DNA of 23,414 nucleotides from UBA9715 sp045614225 (GTDB lineage: Bacteria > Actinomycetota > Coriobacteriia > Coriobacteriales > Eggerthellaceae): contig JAZLCO010000052.1 of NCBI GenBank assembly GCA_045614225.1, forward strand, positions 1 to 23,414, in the 5' to 3' direction. Position numbers and translations under genes: made by a program. Of this stretch, positions 1 to 7,750 are shown in pieces. The notes below the pieces were generated by a model, which saw nothing but the letters and a program-made list of their open reading frames with translations, was not told the DNA's origin and ran no database searches. Numbering within the stretch: position 1 is the first letter of the stretch; each line of letters opens with the position of its first letter.

Positions 1-556
1 CGTCTATGCGCTCTTGGACGGCGGCTTGCTCCGCCTCGAACTCGGCCTTCAGCTCGGCGTCGCGAGCCTCGAGGCGCGCCCGCTTCTTCTTGGCGCGGCC
101 GCTCTCGCCGTCATATGACGCCAGCTTCTCGAGGGCGTTCACGTACTCGTCCGCCTCCGAGAACGACATCCCCTCGTCGAGCAGCAGCGCCAACCAGTCG
201 GAATCGATCCGCGCGAGTTCCTCTCGGGCAAACGCGGCCGCCTCCCTGGCCGATTCGTCCGCTGCGTCCATCTTGGCCAGATTCCCCGACACCTCGGCAC
301 GCTCGGCGCTCGTCTTCGTCACGCCCTCCGACGCGGCGAGGTACTCGCCGTAGGCCGCGCGAAGGTCGTCCATCAGGCCGGCGAGCCTGGCGCTCGCCTC
401 GTCTGCCGCGTCTATCCCCGACTGGGCCGCGGAGATGCGCGCGTCGACGTCCGCCTGCAAGGTCGCGCCCGCGTAAGCTGGCATGGGGGCTCCCGCCACC
501 GAAAGCGACAAGGCGAGCAGCGCGCTTGCCGCGCCCATGATGATCGGCCGGCGCAC
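1..556 (-). CDS. Exported coiled-coil protein, 3' end outside window (partial)
   Basis: The frame is open from a GTG at 556 to the window edge, giving about 185 residues. The GTG directly follows the TAA stop (559-557) of the methyltransferase gene, so the two are probably translationally coupled. The N-terminus is a signal peptide: two arginines at residues 2-3, a hydrophobic stretch around residues 5-23, and an A-Y-A cleavage site near residues 27-29. After it comes a long, highly charged, Ala/Glu/Arg-rich region with no prolines that looks like continuous coiled coil. An ATG at 538 is an alternative start, but it would drop the positive residues and has no ribosome site. Exported proteins that begin this way often end in an NlpC/P60 or other cell-wall hydrolase domain (CwlO/RipA type). 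That domain would lie outside the window, so the function is unproven. The reading frame is secure; the family is a guess. Confidence 0.75.
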   Translation of the reverse strand, partial: MRRPIIMGAASALLALSLSVAGAPMPAYAGATLQADVDARISAAQSGIDAADEASARLAGLMDDLRAAYGEYLAASEGVTKTSAERAEVSGNLAKMDAADESAREAAAFAREELARIDSDWLALLLDEGMSFSEADEYVNALEKLASYDGESGRAKKKRARLEARDAELKAEFEAEQAAVQERID

Positions 557-1459
557 TTACGCCACGTCCCACCAGATAATCGCCGCGCGGGTGGCGATGC
601 AGAATTCCACGCCGCCCTCGACGGGCGTGAGGAACGGGGCGACGTTGAGCGCGAGCCGCTCCCTGTCGCAGCCGTCCATGTCGGGCTTGAGCGTCGCCAC
701 CCACTCGACGGCAGCCGCCTCGTCGTCGAACGTTTTGCGGAATCGCTCGGGGAATATGCGGACGTTGGGCTCGTAGCCCGCCTCGAAGGCCTTCTCGGCG
801 ATCGTCAGGTAGATGGCCTTCTTGGCATCGGGCCCGTCTGCCCGCGGCCCGCCGGGGCGGAGACCCGGGCCGCCGGGTCCCATGGGAGGCATGGGGCCGG
901 GTCCGCCTGGGCCGCCGGGTCCCATGGGCGGCATGGGGCCGAAGCCGGGACCGGGGCCGGGGCGCCCCTCCTCTCCGGGACGCGGCTCGTCGTCGCCGCA
1001 CCCGCTGAACAGCACGTCGAGCAGCGCCGGTATCGACGGGGCGTTCGCGAAGATCTGCACGCCCACCGTGCGCTTCGCGAGCGAGCTCAGCTTCGCGACC
1101 TCCATGATGGCGCCGCACCTGCTGGCGAACACCACGTCGGCGGGCTTCAGGTTCTGGCCCGGCAGCACGTGCCGCCAGTCCATCAGCCTGAAATCGCACC
1201 TGTCGGCCACGCCCATCGCCTCGGCGTTTGCGCGTGCGTGCGAGAGCATCTTCTCGGCCGAGTCGATGCCCACAGCGCTCGCCCCGCGCTCGGCGGCGAG
1301 CACCGACGCGCGCCCGGGCCCGCAGCACACGTCCAGGAAGGTGTCGCCGGCGCGCACGCCTATGGCCTCCAGGTAGTCGCGCGTGTCGTCGAGCTCGCAG
1401 AACACGAAGCTGCTGTACATGTCGGCATGGTCGTTCCATCCCATATTGCGCTCCCTCAT
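557..1459 (-). CDS. Class I SAM-dependent methyltransferase with collagen-like Pro/Gly insert
   Basis: The product is 300 aa. The Rossmann-fold SAM-binding motif I is visible as LDVCCGPGRAS (about residues 42-52), followed by an acidic motif II (VGID, about 63-66) and a motif near RLMDW (91-95). This fits a small-molecule or protein methyltransferase of the Methyltransf_11/25 group. The substrate cannot be named. The ATG at 1459 is supported by a strong ribosome site, GAGGAGG, at 1473-1467 with 7 nt spacing. The oddity is a roughly 55-residue Pro/Gly-rich insert (about 155-210) containing GPMPPMGPGGPG twice, placed between the fold core and a C-terminal domain with the ending usual for such enzymes. 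The gene follows the small membrane protein gene after a 98-bp gap containing a hairpin, and abuts the next gene with no gap. It could modify a ligand handled by the upstream importer, but that is inference. Confidence 0.9.
   Translation of the reverse strand: MRERNMGWNDHADMYSSFVFCELDDTRDYLEAIGVRAGDTFLDVCCGPGRASVLAAERGASAVGIDSAEKMLSHARANAEAMGVADRCDFRLMDWRHVLPGQNLKPADVVFASRCGAIMEVAKLSSLAKRTVGVQIFANAPSIPALLDVLFSGCGDDEPRPGEEGRPGPGPGFGPMPPMGPGGPGGPGPMPPMGPGGPGLRPGGPRADGPDAKKAIYLTIAEKAFEAGYEPNVRIFPERFRKTFDDEAAAVEWVATLKPDMDGCDRERLALNVAPFLTPVEGGVEFCIATRAAIIWWDVA
867..941 (-). repeat. 33-bp direct repeat pair encoding the Pro/Gly insert
   Basis: A 33-bp unit at 867-899 recurs at 909-941 with one mismatch and a 42-bp period. 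It encodes the duplicated GPMPPMGPGGPG peptide inside the methyltransferase. Such a repeat can expand or contract by slippage without shifting frame, because the period is a multiple of three. Confidence 0.9.
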
Positions 1460-1476
1460 GTCTAATCCTCCTCAAT

Positions 1477-1520
1477 CGGGCCATGCGCCCCGCCGAATCG
1501 TGGTCCGGCGGGCATGCCCG
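1477..1520. terminator. Imperfect GC-rich hairpin between two genes
   Basis: Arms CGGG-CATGC-CCGCCG (1477-1495, with bulges) and its complement (1506-1520) can pair around a loop of about 10 nt, in the 98-bp gap between the small membrane gene and the methyltransferase gene. No T-run follows on either strand. It sits just upstream of the methyltransferase ribosome site (1467-1473). It may be a weak terminator, an attenuator or an mRNA-processing hairpin. Confidence 0.3.
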
Positions 1521-1557
1521 GCTCTCGATGATCCAAATGCCGTTGTCCCTGCTGGGC

Positions 1558-1881
1558 CTACGCGCCCACGAAGGGCAAGCTGACCAACGCGGATGGAAGC
1601 CAGCCCACGTTCAGCACGCCGGCGACCACCAGCAGGTTGAAAAGCAAGATCACGAATATCCACACGCCCAGCCATATGAAGCTCACGATGATTCGGTTCT
1701 GCACCGAGGGCGAGGTCTCGCGGTTGGCGGCTATCACGATGTAGAGCACCAGACACGCGACCGTCCCCACGATGGGGATGATGTTCAAAAAGCCGATGGC
1801 ATCGAGCAGCAACCAGTCGGTCACGCCCACGGTGGCGGAGTCTCCGTTCTTGTACGAAAGGTCGGGGTTGTTCAGTATCAT
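1558..1881 (-). CDS. Small two-helix membrane protein, unknown function
   Basis: The product is 107 aa. It has a polar N-terminus of about 20 residues, a hydrophobic segment near residues 23-51 (through FLNIIPIVGTVACLVLYIVI), a short charged loop with NRETSPSV, and a second hydrophobic segment near 63-91. It has no signal peptide and no motif I recognise. The ATG at 1881 shares one base with the TGA of the upstream lipoprotein gene (TGATG), a classic sign of translational coupling, so the two products are probably made in linked amounts. A partner or anchor role for the lipoprotein is possible but only inferred. The frame and start are well supported; the function is unknown. Confidence 0.85.
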   Translation of the reverse strand: MILNNPDLSYKNGDSATVGVTDWLLLDAIGFLNIIPIVGTVACLVLYIVIAANRETSPSVQNRIIVSFIWLGVWIFVILLFNLLVVAGVLNVGWLPSALVSLPFVGA

Positions 1882-2798
1882 CAGTTGCTCGCTTCCTCGC
1901 TCGCAGAGCTTGCGGAAGCGGAAGGCTCGCTCGAGGAACCGCCGCTCGAGCCCTGGCCAGCGCTTGCGGCATCGCTGCTCGCGGCCTGGGCCGCGTTGGC
2001 GGCTTCCATGTACGGGGTCAGGTCGACCACGTAGGGAAGCCCCTCGGGCATGCTGTTCTTGACGATTTCGGCCTTGCTGCGGAAATCCGCCATCCAATCA
2101 GAGAACCCCTGGTTGTCGTTGAGGGTCTTCAGGATATTGCGGACCGTCTCTATCCTGTCCTCGTCAATGCCCTCGAGGGACGTCGCCTTCTCGTCCACCT
2201 CATTGGGGTAGTACATCTTCAGGTATTCGAGCAGCTGGGCCTCGTCAACCTCGTTGTCGCCGAGAACCTTATCGGAGAGCTTTTCCTGGAGCAGGGACAC
2301 GCGGACCGACTCCCGGTAGAAGCTCTCGGTCATACCCTGCTGGTCGAGCGCTTGCGCGTATTCCTCGTCGGTCCCCTCGCCTCGGGCCTCGGCGATCTTG
2401 GCATCGACCTCGGCGTCGGTTACGGTGACCCCCTCCTGCTCGGCGGCCTGCCTTACGAGTTCCTGGCTCACGAAGAACTCGATCGTGTCCGAGCGGAGCG
2501 CCTCCATGGAGTAGCCCGCATCGTAGATCCACTGGCCCCAATCGTTGTCGTCTTGAAGTCCCTGCGCATGGCGGAAGTTGTTGATGTAGGCGGTGACGGC
2601 GTTCTCGCCTATCTCCACGCCGTTCACGGATGCCGCGACGCCTCCCGAGGTGTCGGAGGCGACAACCTCCACCACTTCCGCCCCATTCCCGCCGGCTGCG
2701 CCCGTCCCATTGCCGCCAGCGCAACCCGCAAAGGCCAAGAGGATCATGGCGAGCGCCGCGATAACCGCCGAAAGCCTGGCCAACCCGATGTTCTTCAT
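1881..2798 (-). CDS. SurA-N-like lipoprotein without a parvulin domain
   Basis: The product is 305 aa. It has a lipoprotein signal: MKNIGLARL, a hydrophobic stretch, and lipobox LAFAGC with the lipidated Cys at about residue 26. A Gly/Asn-rich tether leads into an all-helical region (about 52-250) with the pattern of the SurA N-terminal chaperone domain: a short 'VNG' strand motif near 58-60, long amphipathic helices, a 'TESFYRESVR' helix, and a closing FSDWMADFRSKAEIV segment (about 232-246). The region between those helices is too short for a peptidyl-prolyl isomerase domain, so a holdase-type chaperone role outside the membrane is likelier than isomerase activity. A Ser/Ala-rich tail of about 40 residues ends the protein. 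The ATG at 2798 is chosen over one at 2822 because AAGGAGA lies 7 nt upstream. It is a paralogue of the preceding gene and is coupled to the following one. Confidence 0.88.
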   Translation of the reverse strand: MKNIGLARLSAVIAALAMILLAFAGCAGGNGTGAAGGNGAEVVEVVASDTSGGVAASVNGVEIGENAVTAYINNFRHAQGLQDDNDWGQWIYDAGYSMEALRSDTIEFFVSQELVRQAAEQEGVTVTDAEVDAKIAEARGEGTDEEYAQALDQQGMTESFYRESVRVSLLQEKLSDKVLGDNEVDEAQLLEYLKMYYPNEVDEKATSLEGIDEDRIETVRNILKTLNDNQGFSDWMADFRSKAEIVKNSMPEGLPYVVDLTPYMEAANAAQAASSDAASAGQGSSGGSSSEPSASASSASEEASN

Positions 2799-2805
2799 GT
2801 TCAAA

Positions 2806-2812
2806 TCTCCTT
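2806..2812 (-). promoter_or_regulatory. Ribosome binding site of the SurA-like lipoprotein gene
   Basis: AAGGAGA reads on the minus strand, 7 nt before the ATG at 2798. It decides between that ATG and one eight codons earlier, which lacks such a site and would add charged residues ahead of the signal peptide. Confidence 0.85.
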
Positions 2813-2879
2813 GTCTTTCCACGGGCGATGCGGTTCGCTCCTCATCCCCGTCGTCCCATGCCGAGAAACCAGCCTCGAC

Positions 2880-3470
2880 TCAAGTCACCACTATGCTCGC
2901 CGAGGCGCGGTAGCCCGAATACCAACGGTCGAACGCCTCTTCGGCGCTGCGGGCGCCGGTTTCGGGCCCATCCCTGCCGAGGCACCCGCATCCACCATAC
3001 TCGGCCGTTATCTGGTCGATGAGCATCGACCTGCTCAGGTTCGCCTCGACGCCGCGGCGGAAGAGTTCCATCGTCAGCCCGCGCTCGGCCACGGAGCGCT
3101 CGAGCGCGTCCCAGCCGCCGAGCATCGCGGCCGCCGATTCCAGCTGCGCATCGACATCGGATGCCGGCACGACGGCGCCTCGCTCCAGCGCGGCCCGCTC
3201 CATGAGCCTGAAGTCGATCAAGAACGAGAGCGTGTCGCGGCGGACCTCGTGCTCGTCGGTCCCATTCCCGGCAAGCCACGCGCGCCACTCCCCGTCGTCG
3301 CCCAGCCCCGCCATCGAGCGGAACACGGATACGTACCTCTCCACTTGCCCGACGTATACGGGCATGCCGTCGACCAGGGCGGCGATGCCGCCCTCTGCAG
3401 CCCCGTCCCGAAGCGCCACGCAGGCAGCCTGCACCGCCTGCGATCCGTTGAATCCCGTCATCCGATACAT
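2880..3470 (-). CDS. Leaderless SurA-N-like protein (paralogue of the following lipoprotein)
   Basis: The product is 196 aa. It shares the layout of the following lipoprotein: 'VDGMPVYVGQVERY' answers 'VNGVEIGENAVTAY', a TLSFLIDFRLMERAA helix answers TIEFFVSQELVRQAA, LTMELFRRGVEANLSRSML answers the TESFYRESVRVSLLQEKL helix, and both end in a W-x(4)-R-x(3)-A-x-I motif. It has neither signal peptide nor lipobox, so it may act in the cytoplasm or reach the surface another way. Two cysteines in CGC (about 161-163) are unusual. ATG 3470 is supported by AGGAGG overlapping the upstream TAG, with 5 nt spacing; a second ATG three codons later is less well placed. It starts just after the TgpA-like gene and precedes the lipoprotein gene by 81 bp. 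The relationship to SurA-N rests on my reading of the helix pattern, not on a search. Confidence 0.75.
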   Translation of the reverse strand: MYRMTGFNGSQAVQAACVALRDGAAEGGIAALVDGMPVYVGQVERYVSVFRSMAGLGDDGEWRAWLAGNGTDEHEVRRDTLSFLIDFRLMERAALERGAVVPASDVDAQLESAAAMLGGWDALERSVAERGLTMELFRRGVEANLSRSMLIDQITAEYGGCGCLGRDGPETGARSAEEAFDRWYSGYRASASIVVT

Positions 3471-3479
3471 GCGCCCCTC

Positions 3480-5204
3480 CTAAATCCGCCAGAACTTCCA
3501 GAGCACCCATTTGGGCCATCCCACGTACTCCCGGGCGTTCTTGAAGAATGCGCGGTAGTACGCGTGCAGGTCGCCCATGTCCTCGACGGTGGGTTGCACG
3601 CCGCCGAACGCGGCGTCCTGGTAGATGCTCGAAACGTCCACGAAATCGACCCCGTCCGTGCCTCGCGTGAACGGCAGCATGGGCTTGCTGAAGCCCACCG
3701 CGAACTCAAGAGGGGTCAAGTGGTCGGGCTTGTTGATCTTCATCCGCTTCAACCTGCCAAGAAGGAACGTGTACAGGTACCAGGCCTGGTAGGCGGGAGA
3801 TTTGCTTGCTATGCGTTTCAGGCGCAGCGTCCTGCGGTACCTCTGCAAGAGCACTGCGGCGAGCACGGCCAATATTGCGAGCACGATCAGTATCACGAAC
3901 TCCCACGTCAGCACGAGGTAGGCTATGTTCTTATAGTCCTGCTCGGGGTCGTTGGGGTCGTACCCCGCCAGCTGCTGTGCTGCAGCCTGCACGAACGAGC
4001 CCTGGAGGATGCCCAGGCCGCCCGACCCGACGTCCTCGCCGCCTTCGTCGGGCTCGTTGGTCTGCTGCATGTCGTCGTCGGTCACGTCGCTCTTGTCGTC
4101 GTCCTTGGAGTCCTGGCGCTCGTAGTCGTTCGCGAGCTCGTCAACCGGCGGCGATACGTGGGTTTCGAACGGCTTGTACGCCGGCGTCTCCAAATCGAGG
4201 CCCGCCACCACGCCGTAGAAGGCCCCGGCCCCGACCAGCACGCAAACCAGGGCGACGATGGCCGAGAACCCGAAAGCCCCGGCGAACGACGTGCGCTTGA
4301 CTCGGTTAGCCGAGTACACGCTTTGCCTATAGCATTGGTACACGAACAGCATCCCCAGCCCCAGCAGCGCGGCGATCGTCGCCGCTATGCCGGGGTTGTC
4401 GGAGACCCACTCGCGGTAGAGGAACTGCACGGCCCCGCATGCGATGATGGACAGCACCAGCAGGAACACAAGCCCCACCGTGCGCCTGGAGAGCAGGTAG
4501 GCCACCACGGTGGTCACGCACACGACGATCGCGAAGATGACGTAGTTGCCCTCGACGTCGTTCACCCCTTCTGCCGTGAACAGGGCGGGGTCGGGTGAGA
4601 GCGCCGTCGCCACCGCCGTGTATGCGATCGTCAGGACGACGACTCCCGCAACCGAGAACGCGACCGCCTTCTTGCTCCACGACCCCGCAAACATCACGAG
4701 CAGCAGCGGGAGGCACAGCCCTGCGATCAGCAGGACGTTGCCCCGGTAGTCCCATGCGCTGTAGAACCCGAACGACACCGTGAACACGAGCGCCGTGGAC
4801 ACGACCAGCACCAGGAGGAAGTCGAGGGCCGACGATTGCAGCCACAGCCTCAGCCTGGTCTCGCGCCCCATCCTGTCCGAGAGCCGCTTCCGGTCGCGCA
4901 TGCGCGTCGAGCCGACGCCCTCGGCCGTCTTCAGCGCGGCTCCCTTATCGGCGATGGCGTCCGCAGGCGCATGTGCTACGGCGCCTTCTGCGGCCGCATC
5001 GGCGACAGGCGAAGCCGTGGTCGGCTGCTTTTCGGAAAGGGCCGGACCACCAGCCTTGCGCTGGGCTGCCGCCTTCCGCGCTGCATCCCGCTTGGGGGAC
5101 TTGCCGTGCCCGCGGGTGACCTTACCGCTGCCCCTGCGCTGCTGGGACCGCCCGTTTTGTGGGCGGACGCCCTGTGAAGCCCTGTTTTTCGTATCTTCTA
5201 CCAT
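3480..5204 (-). CDS. TgpA-like multipass membrane protein with DUF4129-like end, no transglutaminase core
   Basis: The product is 574 aa. A basic, disordered N-terminal tail (1-118) carries GKVTRGHG at 27-34. About seven membrane helices follow (near 124-334), then an Asp/Glu-rich external stretch (about 350-425, with runs such as KDDDKSDVTDDD), an eighth helix (430-453), and a cytoplasmic region resembling DUF4129 (about 470-555, with LTPLEFA and a later Y-x(2)-A-x-FGG). The arrangement of helix bundle, external domain, last helix and DUF4129 matches TgpA-type proteins, which usually sit beside MoxR and DUF58 genes. Here the external part lacks anything like the Cys-His-Asp transglutaminase domain, so it looks like a scaffold or receptor rather than an enzyme. 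The ATG at 5204 follows the DUF58 gene's TAG with no gap. Confidence 0.82.
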   Translation of the reverse strand: MVEDTKNRASQGVRPQNGRSQQRRGSGKVTRGHGKSPKRDAARKAAAQRKAGGPALSEKQPTTASPVADAAAEGAVAHAPADAIADKGAALKTAEGVGSTRMRDRKRLSDRMGRETRLRLWLQSSALDFLLVLVVSTALVFTVSFGFYSAWDYRGNVLLIAGLCLPLLLVMFAGSWSKKAVAFSVAGVVVLTIAYTAVATALSPDPALFTAEGVNDVEGNYVIFAIVVCVTTVVAYLLSRRTVGLVFLLVLSIIACGAVQFLYREWVSDNPGIAATIAALLGLGMLFVYQCYRQSVYSANRVKRTSFAGAFGFSAIVALVCVLVGAGAFYGVVAGLDLETPAYKPFETHVSPPVDELANDYERQDSKDDDKSDVTDDDMQQTNEPDEGGEDVGSGGLGILQGSFVQAAAQQLAGYDPNDPEQDYKNIAYLVLTWEFVILIVLAILAVLAAVLLQRYRRTLRLKRIASKSPAYQAWYLYTFLLGRLKRMKINKPDHLTPLEFAVGFSKPMLPFTRGTDGVDFVDVSSIYQDAAFGGVQPTVEDMGDLHAYYRAFFKNAREYVGWPKWVLWKFWRI

Positions 5205-6668
5205 CTAGTTCACCTTCAGCAGGTCCGTCGAATTGGTAAGCACCAGGTACCCGATGCCCGCCGCATCGAGGCGCGCGAGCGGCGCGAGCCACTGGTCGCG
5301 CTCGCGTCCCTCGAGCCCCTGGGGCACCACGGCGAACACGAGGGGCTCGCGGCGGTGGACCTTGGCGGACACGATCGTCTCGATCATCTGCGGCGAGAGG
5401 TTCGCCGTGCACACGACGATGTTCGACTGGCCGTGGATCGAGCGGATCTGCTCGTTCAGCACGCCGATTGCGTCGGCGGCGGCTTTCGGCTCGCTCGTGA
5501 ACCGCGGCATCTCCTCCACGATCTGGGGCAGGTCGGCGCGTCGCCAGGACGTGCGCCTCACGCGGTCGCCCGACTTGTCGCAGTAGTGGATCTCCGCGTC
5601 CATGCCGTGGGCCGTCGCGTAGCGCGCGACCGAGAAGCCGACCTCCACCACGGCGTCGAACATGCGCATGAGCGCGAGCGCGTCCTGCCCGGGCCCATAG
5701 AAATCCAGCACGATGGCCACGCCGGGGTTGTTGTACGTCTCGAAGAGCTTGGTCATGTAGGTTGGCGTGCGGGCGCTTATCTTCCAGTGGATGTTCTTCA
5801 AGGGGTCGCCCCACACGTACTCGCGGACGGCGGCGTAGTCCATAGAGTCGGATATCGCCGAACGTGCCGCCTTCGTGGTCTCGACGACCGCGTCGTTGCT
5901 GAACTCGAGCCTCGGCACGCTCACCAGCTTCGGCGTGACGTTCACGCGGGTCTGCTTCGGCCCCTCGACCGTGGCGGAGAACAACCGCAGGAAGTCGTAG
6001 ACCACCACGCGGTCGAGGCCCGCCTGGTACACGCCTATGTGGTCGAAAGAGGCGGCGAAGGGCATGTCGTAGGACTCGAACGGAGCGAGCGAGATTGTCG
6101 TGACGGCATGGCTCACGGGGTTGCCGTACAAATCCGCCGTGAAGAAGTGCGCCTCGCAGCGGAAGAAGAACAGCGGGCTCTTGTTGTGGAACCGCACGCG
6201 GAACATCACGCGCTCGGCGCGCTGGCAATCCGTGACGTTGCTCTTCTCCAGCAGCACGAGCGACCGCTTGAGCACCTGCAGGTAGATAAACGCAAGGAAG
6301 ATCGCCGTCGCCACCGCGATGAAGGGGATCCACCCCACGGGCGTCGCCTTGTACTCGTCGCTGCCCACGACGAGCGCGAGCACGAAGCTCACGGCGAGCA
6401 CAGCGGCGCATGCTACCGCGCGCAGCACCTTGCCGCGGCGGGACGCCTTGCGCTCGTCTGCCGACATCGCCCACTTCCGGAGGGCGGGTCGCTTCGATTC
6501 GCCTTGCGCTTCCCCGTCGTGCTTCGCCTTCACGTCGGCACCAGCGTCGGAGCGCCGTCTCTCACGCGTGCGGGCGGGGCGCCCGTGTCCGCGCGTCACC
6601 TTCCCGGTGCCGCGCGGTGCGCGCCTGCGCCGGGCTGAGGGCTGCTCTCTTTCCAGAACCTCCGGCAC
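5205..6668 (-). CDS. DUF58 (VWA-like) membrane protein of the MoxR system
   Basis: The product is 487 aa. It begins with a strongly basic tail of about 80 residues with GKVTRGHG at 22-29, followed by two membrane helices (about 83-103 and 110-132). A beta-rich region comes next (about 140-255, containing the FRVRFHNKSPL stretch usual in this family). The DUF58 signature is clear: YVWGDPLKNIHWKISAR at 284-300. The rest looks like a VWA-like fold, with VLDF near 320-323 in place of a full metal-binding site. DUF58 proteins work with MoxR AAA+ ATPases; in characterised cases the pair supports maturation or assembly of other proteins. GTG 6668 is chosen because AAGGGG lies 8 nt upstream and it begins 2 bp after the moxR stop. 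The gene abuts the next one without a gap. Confidence 0.9.
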   Translation of the reverse strand: MPEVLEREQPSARRRRAPRGTGKVTRGHGRPARTRERRRSDAGADVKAKHDGEAQGESKRPALRKWAMSADERKASRRGKVLRAVACAAVLAVSFVLALVVGSDEYKATPVGWIPFIAVATAIFLAFIYLQVLKRSLVLLEKSNVTDCQRAERVMFRVRFHNKSPLFFFRCEAHFFTADLYGNPVSHAVTTISLAPFESYDMPFAASFDHIGVYQAGLDRVVVYDFLRLFSATVEGPKQTRVNVTPKLVSVPRLEFSNDAVVETTKAARSAISDSMDYAAVREYVWGDPLKNIHWKISARTPTYMTKLFETYNNPGVAIVLDFYGPGQDALALMRMFDAVVEVGFSVARYATAHGMDAEIHYCDKSGDRVRRTSWRRADLPQIVEEMPRFTSEPKAAADAIGVLNEQIRSIHGQSNIVVCTANLSPQMIETIVSAKVHRREPLVFAVVPQGLEGRERDQWLAPLARLDAAGIGYLVLTNSTDLLKVN

Positions 6669-6670
6669 GG

Positions 6671-7708
6671 TTACAGCCCCTTAGCCTCGGCCTCGGTCAG
6701 CACGGGCACCGCCACGGAATCGAGCAGCGACTCCACGACCCCCTGAGGGGTGCGGCCGTCCATCTTGGCCTCGTGCGTCAGCGCAATGCGGTGGCACAAG
6801 GTGAAAGGCGCCAGGTACTTCACATCGTCAGGAGACACGTAAGTCCGCCCGCGCAGCAACGCATGGGCGCGCGCAAGGCTCACGAGCGACTTGGATCCGC
6901 GCGGCGACGATCCGAACGTGCACTCCTTCGCCTCGCGAGTCGCCATGGTTATCTGCACGGCGTAGCGTGCCACGGCCGGCGATACGTAAATCTGCTTCGC
7001 GGCCTCACGTAGCGCCAGGATGTCATCCGCCGTGGCCACGGGCCGCAGCGCGTCGCGGGCGTCATCAGCCCCGAGTATCGCGCGCACCTCCTCGTCCATC
7101 TTCAGATATCCCATGCTGATCTTGATCAGGAAGCGATCGAGCTGGGCTTCGGGAAGGGGATAGGTTCCGTACTGCTCGATGGGGTTCTGGGTGGCGAGCA
7201 CCATGAACGGCTCGGAAAGCTTGAACGTGTTGCCGTCGATGGACACCTGCCGCTCCTCCATGGCCTCCAGCATCGCCGACTGGGTCTTGGCGGAGGCGCG
7301 GTTGATCTCGTCGGCCAGCACTAGGTTCGTCATGATGGCACCCGGGCGGAACTCGAAGTCGTTTAGCTTCTGGTTGTAGATGTGAAAGCCCGTGAGGTCC
7401 GACGGCATGACGTCGGGCGTGAACTGGATGCGCTTGAACCCGCAGTCGACCGACCGCGCCAGAGACGACACCAGCGTCGTCTTGCCGGTGCCGGGCATGT
7501 CTTCCAGAAGCACGTGGCCCTTGGCCACCAGCGACATGACCACCAGCTCCACGCTTTCGCGCTTGCCCACGATGACGGTTTCGATGTTGTCGACGATGCG
7601 CTCGAGCATCTCGCGGGCCTCGTCACGGTCCAGCCCCGATGAAGCGACCGGCGATGCGGGGCGAACCTCCTGCGTTGGCTGGTACTGGTTGGCTCTTTGC
7701 TCGTCCAT
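6671..7708 (-). CDS. MoxR-family AAA+ ATPase
   Basis: The product is 345 aa, the usual length for the family, and it is cytoplasmic. Visible motifs are Walker A PGTGKTT (72-78), the MoxR-typical 'QFTPDVMPSDLTG' (95-107), Walker B LVLADEINRA (129-138), EAMEERQVSI (148-157), sensor 1 LATQNP (171-176) and GTYPLPEAQLDRF (181-193). MoxR proteins hydrolyse ATP to remodel or insert cofactors into partner proteins, typically with the DUF58 protein encoded next to them, as here. ATG 7708 is preferred to a start at 7738 because AAAGGA (7723-7718) precedes it by 9 nt. The gene follows the importer ATPase gene by 42 bp, so transport and assembly genes are probably co-transcribed. Confidence 0.95.
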   Translation of the reverse strand: MDEQRANQYQPTQEVRPASPVASSGLDRDEAREMLERIVDNIETVIVGKRESVELVVMSLVAKGHVLLEDMPGTGKTTLVSSLARSVDCGFKRIQFTPDVMPSDLTGFHIYNQKLNDFEFRPGAIMTNLVLADEINRASAKTQSAMLEAMEERQVSIDGNTFKLSEPFMVLATQNPIEQYGTYPLPEAQLDRFLIKISMGYLKMDEEVRAILGADDARDALRPVATADDILALREAAKQIYVSPAVARYAVQITMATREAKECTFGSSPRGSKSLVSLARAHALLRGRTYVSPDDVKYLAPFTLCHRIALTHEAKMDGRTPQGVVESLLDSVAVPVLTEAEAKGL

Positions 7709-7750
7709 GGTGCGAAATCCTTTCTTCCTGCGGCGCATGCCGCCTGGTCC

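Noticed and set aside
111..1484. Long minus-strand frame overlapping the methyltransferase in another phase
   Set aside because: It is almost entirely Arg/Gly/Ala, and the methyltransferase frame has motif I and a strong ribosome site.
2352..4598. Plus-strand open frame of 748 codons
   Set aside because: It is antisense to three well-supported genes, spans their boundaries, and has a His/Arg/Pro composition without domains.
5355..6638. Plus-strand open frame of 427 codons opposite the DUF58 gene
   Set aside because: It is a His/Arg/Glu-rich shadow of a gene whose DUF58 signature is unambiguous.
7721..7736. Small inverted repeat GCGGC/GCCGC near the moxR start
   Set aside because: A 5-bp stem is expected by chance in such GC-rich DNA, and there is no supporting context.
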